Assembly (NCBI GenBank): GCA_016763715.1
Contig: JAESTG010000085.1
Span: forward strand, 1 to 11,438
DNA: 11,438 nt
From: Flavobacteriaceae bacterium
GTDB taxonomy: Bacteria; Bacteroidota; Bacteroidia; Flavobacteriales; Flavobacteriaceae
Direction of reading: 5' to 3'
Shown here one piece after another: positions 1 through 7,604 of this stretch. The position numbers and the translations under genes were made by a program. The notes under the pieces were generated by a model. That model had not been told where the DNA came from. It ran no database searches and saw nothing but the letters and a program-made list of their open reading frames with translations. Within the stretch, counting starts at the first letter, position 1; every line of letters begins with the position of its first letter.

Positions 1-506
1 CCCATTTCCCAAAAATTATCATTATAACTACCGTTTAGAATTCGGTCTTCAGCTATATATTCTTTCCAAAAATCGTAAGTATCTGTATCTCTGCTCAATC
101 CTTTTGACTCGTCTCCTTCAAAAATAGTAACATAAAGCATGTCCTTGTCTATTTTAAGGACATCCACAAGTAGTTCCCATGCCCAAGCAATGGCTTCTTT
201 CTTAAAATAGTCACCAAAACTCCAATTTCCCAACATTTCGAACATGGTATGATGATAGGTATCCATACCTACTTCTTCCAAATCATTGTGTTTTCCACTT
301 ACACGCAAACATTTCTGGGTATCGGTAACTCTTTGATTCTTTGGAACCTTATTGCCTAAGAAGTATTCTTTAAATTGATTCATCCCAGCATTAGTAAACA
401 TTAAGGTAGGGTCATCCTTAACAACCATGGGAGCCGAAGACACTACATCATGTGACTTCGAATTAAAAAACTCCGAAAATTTACTACGTATTTCCGAGGA
501 TGTCAT
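1..506 (-). CDS. alaS: Alanine--tRNA ligase (AlaRS), N-terminal part, cut by window edge
   Basis: AlaRS charges tRNA-Ala with alanine in the cytoplasm and is a class II synthetase of roughly 870 residues. Only the first 168 codons lie in the window; the gene runs off the left edge. The translation begins [14 protein letters not shown] and contains the AlaRS signatures [15 protein letters not shown] (residues 32-46), [20 protein letters not shown] (about 61-80) and [17 protein letters not shown] (about 85-101), which form the alanyl-adenylate active site (class II motifs 1 and 2). The ATG at 504-506 gives the standard AlaRS N terminus. It diverges from the M23 peptidase gene across a 116-bp region with a candidate -7 element and a palindrome. 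I see no frameshift or missing motif in the visible part. Confidence 0.97.
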   Translation of the reverse strand, partial: MTSSEIRSKFSEFFNSKSHDVVSSAPMVVKDDPTLMFTNAGMNQFKEYFLGNKVPKNQRVTDTQKCLRVSGKHNDLEEVGMDTYHHTMFEMLGNWSFGDYFKKEAIAWAWELLVDVLKIDKDMLYVTIFEGDESKGLSRDTDTYDFWKEYIAEDRILNGSYNDNFWEM

Positions 507-534
507 AAAAAACAGTTAAATGAATTTCCGTATA

Positions 535-561
535 TTGTGAACTAAACAATTTCTATCTTTG
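535..561 (+). promoter_or_regulatory. Candidate promoter for the M23 peptidase-MerR unit
   Basis: The -7 element TATCTTTG (554-561, followed by CA) fits the Bacteroidota consensus TAnnTTTG exactly. A TTG at 535-537 could be the -33 element; the 16-bp spacer is slightly short. Transcription would start near 567, giving an untranslated leader of about 55 nt that contains the 577-594 palindrome. Assigned by consensus only. Confidence 0.6.
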
Positions 562-576
562 CACAGCGTTAGAGAA

Positions 577-594
577 ATGGTTAGCGCTTACCAT
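577..594. repeat. 18-bp near-perfect palindrome in the alaS/M23 divergent region
   Basis: ATGGTTAGCGCTTACCAT reads almost the same on both strands: 8 of 9 symmetric base pairs match, with a single T/T mismatch (582/589). It lies between the plus-strand -7 element (554-561) and the minus-strand -7 element (601-608), in the leader region of both predicted transcripts. This placement fits an operator able to affect both genes, or a short RNA hairpin. No regulator can be assigned from sequence alone. Confidence 0.5.
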
Positions 595-600
595 CAACCG

Positions 601-608
601 CAAAAATA
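601..608 (-). promoter_or_regulatory. Candidate -7 element for alaS
   Basis: The minus strand reads TATTTTTG here, matching TAnnTTTG. It is about 95 bp upstream of the alaS ATG. I see no TTG at the usual -33 spacing, so the match is weaker than the plus-strand one. Confidence 0.35.
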
Positions 609-622
609 GGACTTTTTAATAT

Positions 623-1600
623 ATGTCTAAGGTAAAATATTACTACGATAGCGATACTCTTTCCTACCGAAAAATTGAACCCAAAAAAGGACGAAAGTTT
701 GGCTTCATCTTTCTGGTTATTTTGGGGATAATACTCAGCGGTTTTTTATTAAATATTGTGTACTTGAACATCCCAGGTGTTGAAACCCCAAAGGAGAAAG
801 CACTAATCCGAGAAAATTCGAACTTGCTCCTTAATTATGAAATTCTGAATCGAGAATTTGAGCAGCGGGCCATTGTCCTTGACGAATTACAAGAACGAGA
901 CAACAACCTATACCGCATTTACTTTGAAGTAAATCCTATTCCAGAAGAACAACGTAAAGCTGGGTTTGGTGGTACAAACCGCTATAAATCTAAGGAAGGT
1001 TACGATAATTCTAAGCTTATTATTGAATCTCATAAACGCCTAGATATCCTAACCAAACAAATTGTAGTTCAGTCCAAATCTTTGGATGAAATCTCTGTAC
1101 TCGCTGAAGAAAAAGAAAAACTTTTAGAAGCAATTCCAGCCATTCAACCTGTCAATAACGAAGATTTAACACGGATGGCTTCTGGGTTTGGATACAGAAC
1201 CGATCCATTTACAAAAGCAATCAAAAAACACTGGGGGATGGACTTTACCGCACCTCGTGGAACGCCCGTTTACGCATCTGGCAATGGGGTGGTGAGTCGT
1301 GCAGACAATTCGGCCTCGGGCTATGGAAAACACATTCGATTGGATCATGGTTTTGGCTACGAAAGTCTCTATGCACATTTATACAAATACAACGTTCGTA
1401 AGGGACAGAAAATAAAACGCGGTGACCTTATTGGGTTTGTGGGAAGTACGGGAAGAAGTGAGGCTCCTCATTTACATTATGAAATCTTCAAGGACGGGGA
1501 ACGTATCAATCCTATTAATTTTTACTACGGAAATCTTACCAGTGAAGAATTCGCAGTGTTACTTAAGAAATCGCAACAAGAGAATCAATCCCTCGATTAA
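623..1600 (+). CDS. Membrane-anchored M23 family metallopeptidase (LytM-type peptidoglycan endopeptidase)
   Basis: 325 aa. The short cytoplasmic N terminus (1-25) is followed by one transmembrane segment (about 26-48), then a region with heptad-like charged and hydrophobic spacing that is likely coiled coil (about 57-98 and 133-170), and a C-terminal M23 domain (about 185-305). The zinc and catalytic residues of the family are present: H203 and D207 in HWGMD, H252 in YAHLY, and H283/H285 in HLHYE. An active peptidoglycan DD-endopeptidase in the periplasm is therefore likely, rather than a degenerate activator. Family members cut peptide cross-links during wall growth or division. The gene is divergent from alaS and its TAA overlaps the ATG of the next gene (TAATG), suggesting translational coupling. 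The start at 623 gives a normal N-in anchor. The exact substrate bond and partner are not predictable. Confidence 0.93.
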   Translation: MSKVKYYYDSDTLSYRKIEPKKGRKFGFIFLVILGIILSGFLLNIVYLNIPGVETPKEKALIRENSNLLLNYEILNREFEQRAIVLDELQERDNNLYRIYFEVNPIPEEQRKAGFGGTNRYKSKEGYDNSKLIIESHKRLDILTKQIVVQSKSLDEISVLAEEKEKLLEAIPAIQPVNNEDLTRMASGFGYRTDPFTKAIKKHWGMDFTAPRGTPVYASGNGVVSRADNSASGYGKHIRLDHGFGYESLYAHLYKYNVRKGQKIKRGDLIGFVGSTGRSEAPHLHYEIFKDGERINPINFYYGNLTSEEFAVLLKKSQQENQSLD

Positions 1601-1929
1601 TGCACGTAGATCTACCAGAAAAACTATATTACACCATTGGTGAAGTTGCAAATGCATTCAAAGTAAATACTTCTTTGATTCGTTTTTGGGAAAAGGAATT
1701 TGACGTTTTACAACCAAAAAAGAACGCCAAAGGAAATCGTAAATTTACGCCTAACGATATCAAAAATTTAGAACTCATCTATTATTTAGTAAAAGAACGC
1801 GGTTTTACTCTTGAAGGTGCGAAAACACATCTCAAAGAAAATAAACACAAAACGCTAGATAATTTTGAAATCATTCGAAAACTAGAAGGCGTCCGATCTG
1901 AGTTATTAAAAATCAAAGAAAATCTTTAA
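1600..1929 (+). CDS. Small MerR-family transcriptional regulator
   Basis: 109 aa. Residues 9-53 carry a MerR winged helix-turn-helix: YYTIGEVANAFKVNTSLIRFWEKEF, then the wing with NRKFTPNDIKNLELI. The rest (54-109) is a dimerisation-type helix ending in a predicted coil. There is no separate effector-binding domain and no cysteine, so metal or redox sensing of the classical MerR type is unlikely. The ATG overlaps the stop of the M23 gene (TAATG), so the two are almost certainly co-transcribed. Known MerR proteins bind palindromes of about 18-20 bp within promoters. Whether this one binds the 577-594 palindrome upstream of its own operon is only a hypothesis. The next gene converges with a 10-bp gap. 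Confidence 0.9.
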   Translation: MHVDLPEKLYYTIGEVANAFKVNTSLIRFWEKEFDVLQPKKNAKGNRKFTPNDIKNLELIYYLVKERGFTLEGAKTHLKENKHKTLDNFEIIRKLEGVRSELLKIKENL

Positions 1930-1939
1930 AGGCGGAGTT

Positions 1940-2575
1940 TTATTCTTCGGAAGTAACCAAAGCAGTAAATAATTCGATGCGTGTAATTTTTATATCCGCT
2001 TGCATCTGAGTAATTTTAGTAACGGAGGCTACTAAAGGAAAACCCTTGAAATGATAAGGCAACCAATTCTGTAGTTTCCCCCTTGTATCTAAAATAGGAG
2101 CTGTTGAGAAATTGCTTTCTACATCTTCAATAATTTCTGAAAAATCAGCTTTGAAATTCTCTGAAACAGCAGTGCGATACACATCAATTTGTTCCAAAAA
2201 TTCATGCCCACCCAGAGCAATAGTAGCACCATTAAAAAACCTTGAATCCAAATAACTTGAAGACTCCCATGCTTCATATCCGTCATTGGTTATACTTTGC
2301 TCTTTATCTTTTTTAAGTGAAGTTAAATAATCATCCAATTGATTAGAAATACTATCCAAAAGCCTTCCTCTATCCGATGTCTGTTTGTTGCCTTCAGTTA
2401 TAAGCAGAAAAATGGAATCACTTTTTTGCTGACTTAACAAATTGGATTTATCTATTCGTTCTTCCAAAGTTATAAAAGCCTCCTTTACTTCATTCGACAA
2501 CGATCTAAAATATAACAACAACCCTGTGATTAACACTAAAGCTACTAGAACGGTGATGAGATGAGATTTCTTCAT
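1940..2575 (-). CDS. Stand-alone GldM N-terminal-domain protein (membrane anchor plus D1-like periplasmic domain)
   Basis: 211 aa. One transmembrane helix (about 5-23) is followed by a periplasmic, mostly helical domain. The body resembles the N-terminal domain of GldM, the inner-membrane/periplasmic motor protein of gliding and type IX secretion: LSNEVKEAFITLEERIDKSN (26-45, compare GldM MSKEVLSAFGLMNEK), LDDYLTSLKK (80-89), YLDSRFF (108-114), and above all LPYHFKGFPLVASVTKITQ (172-190), followed by QADIKITRIELFTAL as in GldM. Full GldM has about 510 residues with D2-D4 domains after this point; they are absent here, and the ORF ends cleanly. The GldM N-terminal TPRQKMINLMYLVF-type segment is replaced by a different anchor. 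The gene starts 9 bp after the upstream barrel gene, so it is probably in one operon with it. The homology is recalled from family knowledge, not searched. The function is unknown. Confidence 0.72.
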   Translation of the reverse strand: MKKSHLITVLVALVLITGLLLYFRSLSNEVKEAFITLEERIDKSNLLSQQKSDSIFLLITEGNKQTSDRGRLLDSISNQLDDYLTSLKKDKEQSITNDGYEAWESSSYLDSRFFNGATIALGGHEFLEQIDVYRTAVSENFKADFSEIIEDVESNFSTAPILDTRGKLQNWLPYHFKGFPLVASVTKITQMQADIKITRIELFTALVTSEE

Positions 2576-2584
2576 TCTACTATT

Positions 2585-5386
2585 TTATGATTTCAAAACA
2601 TATAACATTAAATGGTAATAGAACATTCTATCCTTTCCTACCTCTCCTTTTTTACCCAAACTATTGAACTTCCAACTAAAACTAAGCATGGCATAACGCT
2701 GCAATACCAAACTCTGACTATCCTGAATATAATTTTGGGTAGCGCTTCTTGATGCATTGGTATTTTGGTTGAGCAAATCGTAAACCTTGAGCGTAAGCGT
2801 GCCTTGATCCTTCAAGATGGAATAAGCCAAAGTAGTATTCCAAAACCAAGCACTTCTTTGAAATCCAGGTGCTACATTTGGGTTATAATTAAAATTAACA
2901 TCATTTCTCCATTCCCACTTTTTAGGTAAGAACGTAGCGGTTTGTAAACCAACTCTATGACTCATAAAGTCTTGATCTTCAAAAAGATCTAAATCATAGG
3001 TGTTTTTAGTAAACGAAAGGCGATAATTGGGGATAAATTCTAGTACATCTTTCCAAGTAAACGTTAGACGAATATTAGGAGAAATTGAATTGACATTAGA
3101 ATCATACTGCTCATCATTATTAAAATTGACAGATCGGTTGCTATTAAAAGACAGCCCTGCTCTGTACTTAATGGTTCGCATCGTATCAACTTTTATGCTC
3201 TTACTATAAAACACGCTACCCCAAATTCCGTAATTACCATCCACATTTGCATATGTAGTATTTCTAACAAAATTCTCATCTACTGTAGTTTTAGAAACCA
3301 CTTGATTGTTGCTTACATTGAAACCCGCATGCGAACTAAACCCTGTACCCTTTTGAAAATCGAAGGCATTATACCCTACAAACATCTGATGACTATTTGT
3401 CGGTTCCAAATTAGGGTTCCCCGTAATGATATTTAATGGATTACTCACATCTTGAAAAGGCTGTAATTGTGAAACATCGGGCGGAGCATTACTCAAACTG
3501 TAATTGGCATAAATTGAAGATTTAGGACTAAAACGATAATTCCCGTAGGCGTTTACTTCAAGTGCTTCAAATTTTTGTTTAAATGTAGTTTCTGGACGTA
3601 ATGCATCCTCATTAGATAGCGTTCTAAATACATAACCAGTTCGAAAATTAAAAGAAAAATTATCGTCGCTAAAGTTAAGAGATAGCGATGGCGTGGTCCG
3701 CTGATTGGTATAGCTGAAATTAGTACTTAAATCTGCATTAAAATTTGAATAGGCCTGTGTTGCCTCATCAAAGTCAAAAGTGCTTTCAATACTCTCTCTG
3801 GTATCATCTCTATGACTAAATCGAGCGTCCAAAAATAATTTTTTCGAAATTAATGGATATCTATAAGTAACCTGAGTAAAGAAACTATTTAATTTTAATT
3901 CTCCATCTGTAAATTGATCTCGACCAATAGTTTCGGGATTATCCCCAAAAATTTGTGTTTCCGAAGTTAAAAAAGTATCAGTGGTAGATGTATCAAACTC
4001 ATTGGTCATTGAAAACTTGACAAAACTCCCTCTATTTCCAAAGCGTTTGGTCACATCTAAATTATTAGTGAAATTCTTTCTTTCGGTAGAAATCATATTA
4101 TCGGTGATTCCTTGATTGGTAATAACATTGTTTTCGTCAAGTGAAATTTCATCCCTACTGGAACGCATATCACCATCTGAAAATCGGAATGAGGGAACAA
4201 TATTGATTAAAAAGGTAGAATCCACCTTTATATTGAATCGTACATTGGCAGCATGAGAATTAGTTTCACTCACACTTTCAGAATTGGTATTGGTAAAATA
4301 ACGAGCATCAGGTAAGATATTTTCTCGTTCACTAATCGATTCGTCCTTTGAATCACTTCCAGAATAAAAGTAATCTGCCGAAATATCCAAATGCTCTCCA
4401 AAAGTATCCGTAAAATTGGCACCTCCAATTCGAGAAGTTACAATTCCTTGCCCACCACCAAACTGCCTTCCATCAATTCCAAAACCACCATTGCTATTTC
4501 TCCAAATACTTCTTCCACCACCAAACATTTTTCTAATTTCTCCAAAACTAAATCCCGGAGAATTGATGTTATTCCCACCCAATAACACACTAAAACGCTG
4601 GTCATTGTCAAAACGGTTGAAAAAACCTGCTGCCTCATAGCGCTCATCTGTTCCTACTCCACCAGCAATTCGCCCAAAAATTCCTTTATTGTTTTCCTCG
4701 CTAATGGTAAGATTAATTGTTTTGTTCTCACCATCGCTAGACTCTCCAGCGAAAGCTTCTGCATCGGTTTTTGTATCTGTAACCTGTACTTTCTCTATAA
4801 TTTCCTTAGTGAGATTTCTAGTGGCAATGGTTGGGTCATCCCCAAAAAATGGCTTCCCATTTACTAAAATCTTGTTCACTTCCTTTCCATTCACAGTGAT
4901 CTTCCCATCTTCATCTACTTCAACTCCAGGTAGTTTTTTGAGTAAATCTTCCACCGTCGCATCCTTTCGGGTTTTAAAAGATTTTACGTTAAACTCGAGC
5001 GTATCCTTTTTTATGGTAATAGGTGCTCGAGATTTAATGAACACCTCATCTAAAGCTTCCCCCTTGGTCATTTCTATGGTGCCTAAATCAATTTCAGCTT
5101 TGTCTATTGAAACGTTTTGTTGAATAGTTTGAAAACCAACATAAGAAACGAATAATCGTAAACTCTCATCGGTCGTCTTGTCTTCAATATAAAACTTTCC
5201 CTTTTTATCTGATATTGTGTAAGTAACCAGCGTAGAATCCTTAATTCGCTCCAAATAAATGGTAGCCGACTCCAAAGGTTGTTGATCTTCGGCAGAGATT
5301 AGGGTTCCGCTAAGCGTAAAGGATTTGTTTTGGGAAAAGGCAGTCGTGACTAAAAAAAATAGTAATAGCCCTAAGAAATATTTCAT
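2585..5386 (-). CDS. Outer-membrane beta-barrel protein with N-terminal CarboxypepD_reg-like domain (TonB-dependent-receptor-like)
   Basis: 933 aa. A signal peptide (about 1-18, MKYFLGLLLFFLVTTAFS, with likely cleavage before QN) is followed by a carboxypeptidase regulatory-like beta-sandwich (about 22-106, with LSGTLISAEDQQPLESATIYL). Next is a plug-like region (about 140-230: ATVEDLLKKLPGVEVDEDG, VNGKPFFGDDP, then I..VQVTDTKTDAEA), and then a long beta-barrel (about 235-910) with alternating aromatic strands and large loops, including a Gly-rich one (about 277-315, KMFGGGRS, QFGGGQG). This order is typical of the Bacteroidota outer membrane beta-barrel family (PF14905-like). A canonical TonB box is not obvious, so energised uptake is uncertain. 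The last strand (LSFSWKF) is followed by a tail of about 22 residues. The substrate is unknown. There is no adjacent SusD-like lipoprotein, so it is not a typical polysaccharide-utilisation pair. It is followed after 9 bp by the GldM_N-like gene. Confidence 0.9.
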   Translation of the reverse strand: MKYFLGLLLFFLVTTAFSQNKSFTLSGTLISAEDQQPLESATIYLERIKDSTLVTYTISDKKGKFYIEDKTTDESLRLFVSYVGFQTIQQNVSIDKAEIDLGTIEMTKGEALDEVFIKSRAPITIKKDTLEFNVKSFKTRKDATVEDLLKKLPGVEVDEDGKITVNGKEVNKILVNGKPFFGDDPTIATRNLTKEIIEKVQVTDTKTDAEAFAGESSDGENKTINLTISEENNKGIFGRIAGGVGTDERYEAAGFFNRFDNDQRFSVLLGGNNINSPGFSFGEIRKMFGGGRSIWRNSNGGFGIDGRQFGGGQGIVTSRIGGANFTDTFGEHLDISADYFYSGSDSKDESISERENILPDARYFTNTNSESVSETNSHAANVRFNIKVDSTFLINIVPSFRFSDGDMRSSRDEISLDENNVITNQGITDNMISTERKNFTNNLDVTKRFGNRGSFVKFSMTNEFDTSTTDTFLTSETQIFGDNPETIGRDQFTDGELKLNSFFTQVTYRYPLISKKLFLDARFSHRDDTRESIESTFDFDEATQAYSNFNADLSTNFSYTNQRTTPSLSLNFSDDNFSFNFRTGYVFRTLSNEDALRPETTFKQKFEALEVNAYGNYRFSPKSSIYANYSLSNAPPDVSQLQPFQDVSNPLNIITGNPNLEPTNSHQMFVGYNAFDFQKGTGFSSHAGFNVSNNQVVSKTTVDENFVRNTTYANVDGNYGIWGSVFYSKSIKVDTMRTIKYRAGLSFNSNRSVNFNNDEQYDSNVNSISPNIRLTFTWKDVLEFIPNYRLSFTKNTYDLDLFEDQDFMSHRVGLQTATFLPKKWEWRNDVNFNYNPNVAPGFQRSAWFWNTTLAYSILKDQGTLTLKVYDLLNQNTNASRSATQNYIQDSQSLVLQRYAMLSFSWKFNSLGKKGEVGKDRMFYYHLMLYVLKS

Positions 5387-5652
5387 GTATGGTTATTAAG
5401 GTGATTGATTTTTCAATGAACGAAGTTAATTCAGTTTTCGCACAAAAAATCTTTACGTCTTGTTAAATTATGGCAAAAACCCTCCCATTTTCGCTATTCA
5501 TATTCTTTCTAAAAAAGAATATCCCTTCCAAATGGAGTTTTAGAGTTGTGCCATTCTATAACAAGTACCTTAGAGGGTACACATTTATATTTTATGCTTA
5601 CCCAATAGAATTAGAAATACCTAGACCAAAAGTAAGGTCCATGAAAATTTTT

Positions 5653-6957
5653 TTACTTTTTTCTGAAGTAAATAGTCACAGGAACACCTGTATATTCAAA
5701 CTTCTCTCGTAGTTTGTTCTCAATAAACCGCTTATAAGGTTCTCTCACATACTGCGGAAGATTACAGAAAAATGCAAAACAGGGATGTGGAGTTGGCAAT
5801 TGAGTACAAAACTTTATTTTCACATACTTCCCCTTATATGCTGGCGGCGGATATGCCTCAATGATAGGAAGCATGGTATCATTCAACACAGAGGTCTTAA
5901 TCTTATTACTTCTACGCTTGTGCACATCTACAGCAGTTTCAATAGCCTTATAGATACGTTGTTTTGTTAATGTCGATATAAACACAATTGGGATATCTGT
6001 AAATGGTTCGCACTGTTCCCGAATGTAGCTTTCAACCTCGTTAGTGCTATGATTGTCTTTCCCTTCAACCAAATCCCATTTATTCACCAAAATCACAACT
6101 CCTTTGTTGTTTCTTTGTGCTAGCCAAAAAATACTTTGTACTTGCCCATCAAAACCTCTTGTGGCATCAAAAACTACGATTACCACATCACAATGTTCAA
6201 TGGCTCGTACACTTCGCATCACCGAGTAAAACTCAAGGTTTTCTTTCACCTTACTCTTTTTGCGAATCCCAGCTGTATCTACCAAATTAAACTCAAATCC
6301 AAAACGATTGTATTTGGTATCGATTCTATCTCTTGTGGTACCTGCAATATCGGTTACCACAAAACGATCTTTGCCTAAAAGTGAGTTAATAAATGAAGAC
6401 TTCCCTGCATTTGGGCGTCCTACCACAGCAAAACGCGGCAACTCTTCGTCTTCACGTTCCTCTTCTTCAGGAAGTATGGCGATAAGATCATCTAACAATT
6501 CACCTGTCCCACTTCCATTAATACTAGAAAGCGTGTAATATTTTTCAACTCCCAAGGAGTAAAATTCAACAGCATCGTTTTGTCGATTGGAGCTATCTAC
6601 TTTATTTACTGCAAGAAAAAACGGCTTCTTACTCTTCCGAAGTAATTGTGCCACTTCTTCATCCATCCCAGTCACTCCTGTCTCAACATCGACCATGAAA
6701 ATAATAGCATCTGCTTCATCGATAGCAAGTTCTACCTGCTTATCTATTTCAGCTTCAAAAATATCGTCGCTTCCAACAATATATCCACCAGTATCGATCA
6801 ACGAAAATTCCTTTCCATTCCAATCGCTTTTACCATAATGACGGTCACGTGTTACTCCGCTCACTGAATCAACAATCGCTTCCCGGCGTTGAATCAATCG
6901 ATTAAAAAGAGTGGATTTTCCAACATTAGGTCTTCCTACAATAGCTACAATACTCAT
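5653..6957 (-). CDS. der: Ribosome biogenesis GTPase Der (EngA)
   Basis: 434 aa, the normal Der length. It has two tandem GTPase domains and a C-terminal KH-like domain. GTPase 1: P-loop GRPNVGKST (8-16), DTGG (55-58), NKVD (118-121). GTPase 2: GRPNAGKSS (180-188), DTAG (227-230), NKWD (292-295). An acidic linker (EEEEREDEE, 164-172) joins them. The KH-like part spans about 350-434 and ends in VTIYFRKK. Der binds the 50S ribosomal subunit and is needed for its late assembly; it is generally essential. The ATG at 6955-6957 gives the canonical MSIVAIVGRPNVGKST start. It is divergent from the 164-aa gene, and a good -7 element lies 20 bp upstream. The 266-bp region between der and the barrel gene holds no credible gene. 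Confidence 0.98.
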   Translation of the reverse strand: MSIVAIVGRPNVGKSTLFNRLIQRREAIVDSVSGVTRDRHYGKSDWNGKEFSLIDTGGYIVGSDDIFEAEIDKQVELAIDEADAIIFMVDVETGVTGMDEEVAQLLRKSKKPFFLAVNKVDSSNRQNDAVEFYSLGVEKYYTLSSINGSGTGELLDDLIAILPEEEEREDEELPRFAVVGRPNAGKSSFINSLLGKDRFVVTDIAGTTRDRIDTKYNRFGFEFNLVDTAGIRKKSKVKENLEFYSVMRSVRAIEHCDVVIVVFDATRGFDGQVQSIFWLAQRNNKGVVILVNKWDLVEGKDNHSTNEVESYIREQCEPFTDIPIVFISTLTKQRIYKAIETAVDVHKRRSNKIKTSVLNDTMLPIIEAYPPPAYKGKYVKIKFCTQLPTPHPCFAFFCNLPQYVREPYKRFIENKLREKFEYTGVPVTIYFRKK

Positions 6958-6976
6958 AATCTAATTTTAAAGGCTG

Positions 6977-6984
6977 CAAAAGTA
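6977..6984 (-). promoter_or_regulatory. Candidate -7 element for der
   Basis: The minus strand reads TACTTTTG followed by CA, an exact match to TAnnTTTG, ending 20 bp before the der ATG. This implies a very short leader. No clear TTG is seen at the -33 position. Confidence 0.45.
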
Positions 6985-7099
6985 GTGTTTACTTAGGAAA
7001 CGCCCGATTTTAATAGCAAATATCTTATTCTAAGATGATTATTATCATATCACTAAATTTACGAAAATCATATTTTTAAACCCATTCAATTAAAAACAT

Positions 7100-7594
7100 A
7101 TGGAATTAGGAGAAGAAATTGTACTCAGACCACGGTTCAAAATGGAATTAGAGCAATCAAGTGATTGGGCACTTCAAACTTTTGAAAAAGCAAAAGAAGA
7201 AACCACTCAGTTTGTCATCCACAGAAGTGACGATCATGTCTTCATTAAAATCCCAAAGGACAAACAACACTATTGGTCTCCACAATTAGACTTAGAAATC
7301 TATCAATTTGAAGGTGAGAAAACTCATGTCCGCGGTCTTTTTGGCCCAAAACCCTCTGTTTGGACTATGTTTATGTTTTTCCATTTTGTAGTCATTGGAC
7401 TCGTGCTAGGCGTTAGTGTTTGGGCGTACTCCAACGCAGCATTACAGCAGCCATATTTCTTGCAACTAGTAGCTTTATTTTTTTTAGCAATTGGTTGGTT
7501 TGCACTCTATTTTGCAGGCCGTATGGGCAAATCTGCAGGGAAAAAAGAAATGATTGCCTTGAACAAATTTATGTATGAGACACTTCAGCTTTAA
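7100..7594 (+). CDS. Conserved-looking hypothetical protein with two C-terminal transmembrane segments
   Basis: 164 aa; I do not recognise a named family. Residues 1-85 are soluble and look like an alpha/beta fold: an N-terminal MELGEEIVLRPRFKMEL strand region, then a patterned stretch with FVIHRSDDHVFIKIPKDKQHYW and LDLEIYQFEGEKTHVRGLFGP. Two hydrophobic segments follow (about 89-111 and 119-139), then a short basic or polar tail (KSAGKKE). There is no signal peptide, so the N-terminal domain and tail are predicted to be cytoplasmic. The alternating pattern recalls small membrane proteins with an SRPBCC/START-like or beta-rich cytoplasmic domain, but no motif proves this. It is transcribed divergently from der across 142 bp and converges on the mtfA-like gene with a 10-bp gap. 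Codon use resembles its neighbours, and the ORF is uninterrupted with a plausible ATG, so it is probably a real gene. Confidence 0.82.
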   Translation: MELGEEIVLRPRFKMELEQSSDWALQTFEKAKEETTQFVIHRSDDHVFIKIPKDKQHYWSPQLDLEIYQFEGEKTHVRGLFGPKPSVWTMFMFFHFVVIGLVLGVSVWAYSNAALQQPYFLQLVALFFLAIGWFALYFAGRMGKSAGKKEMIALNKFMYETLQL

Positions 7595-7604
7595 CTATAA
7601 AAAG

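Noticed and set aside
4480..4560. Gly-rich repeats in the barrel protein as a tandem repeat or inserted domain
   Set aside because: Gly-rich loops of this kind (KMFGGGRS) are usual in this barrel family and show no periodic DNA repeat.
4689..5123. 144-codon plus-strand ORF inside the barrel gene
   Set aside because: It is antisense to the well-supported plug and CarboxypepD_reg region; its Ser/Phe-rich composition is a shadow of the coding strand.
5421..5445. Possible barrel-gene promoter on the minus strand (TTG at 5443-5445, TAACTTCG at 5421-5428)
   Set aside because: The -7 box has one mismatch and the spacer is only 14 bp, which is too short to call. Another TACTTTTG at 5627-5634 is 240 bp from the gene and also lacks a -33.
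5565..5580. GTACC-TTAGAG-GGTAC hairpin downstream of der as a terminator
   Set aside because: Only a 5-bp stem, with no following T run on either strand.
5470..5712. 80-codon plus-strand ORF in the barrel/der intergenic region
   Set aside because: It overlaps the 3' end of der by 60 bp, has no recognisable domain or promoter, and is low complexity in AT-rich DNA. Probably chance.
7022..7048. Small inverted repeats ATCTTA/TAAGAT and ATGAT/ATCAT in the der/7100 intergenic region, the second slightly Fur-box-like
   Set aside because: The arms are only 5-6 bp in very AT-rich DNA, and the Fur-like match is partial. Expected by chance.
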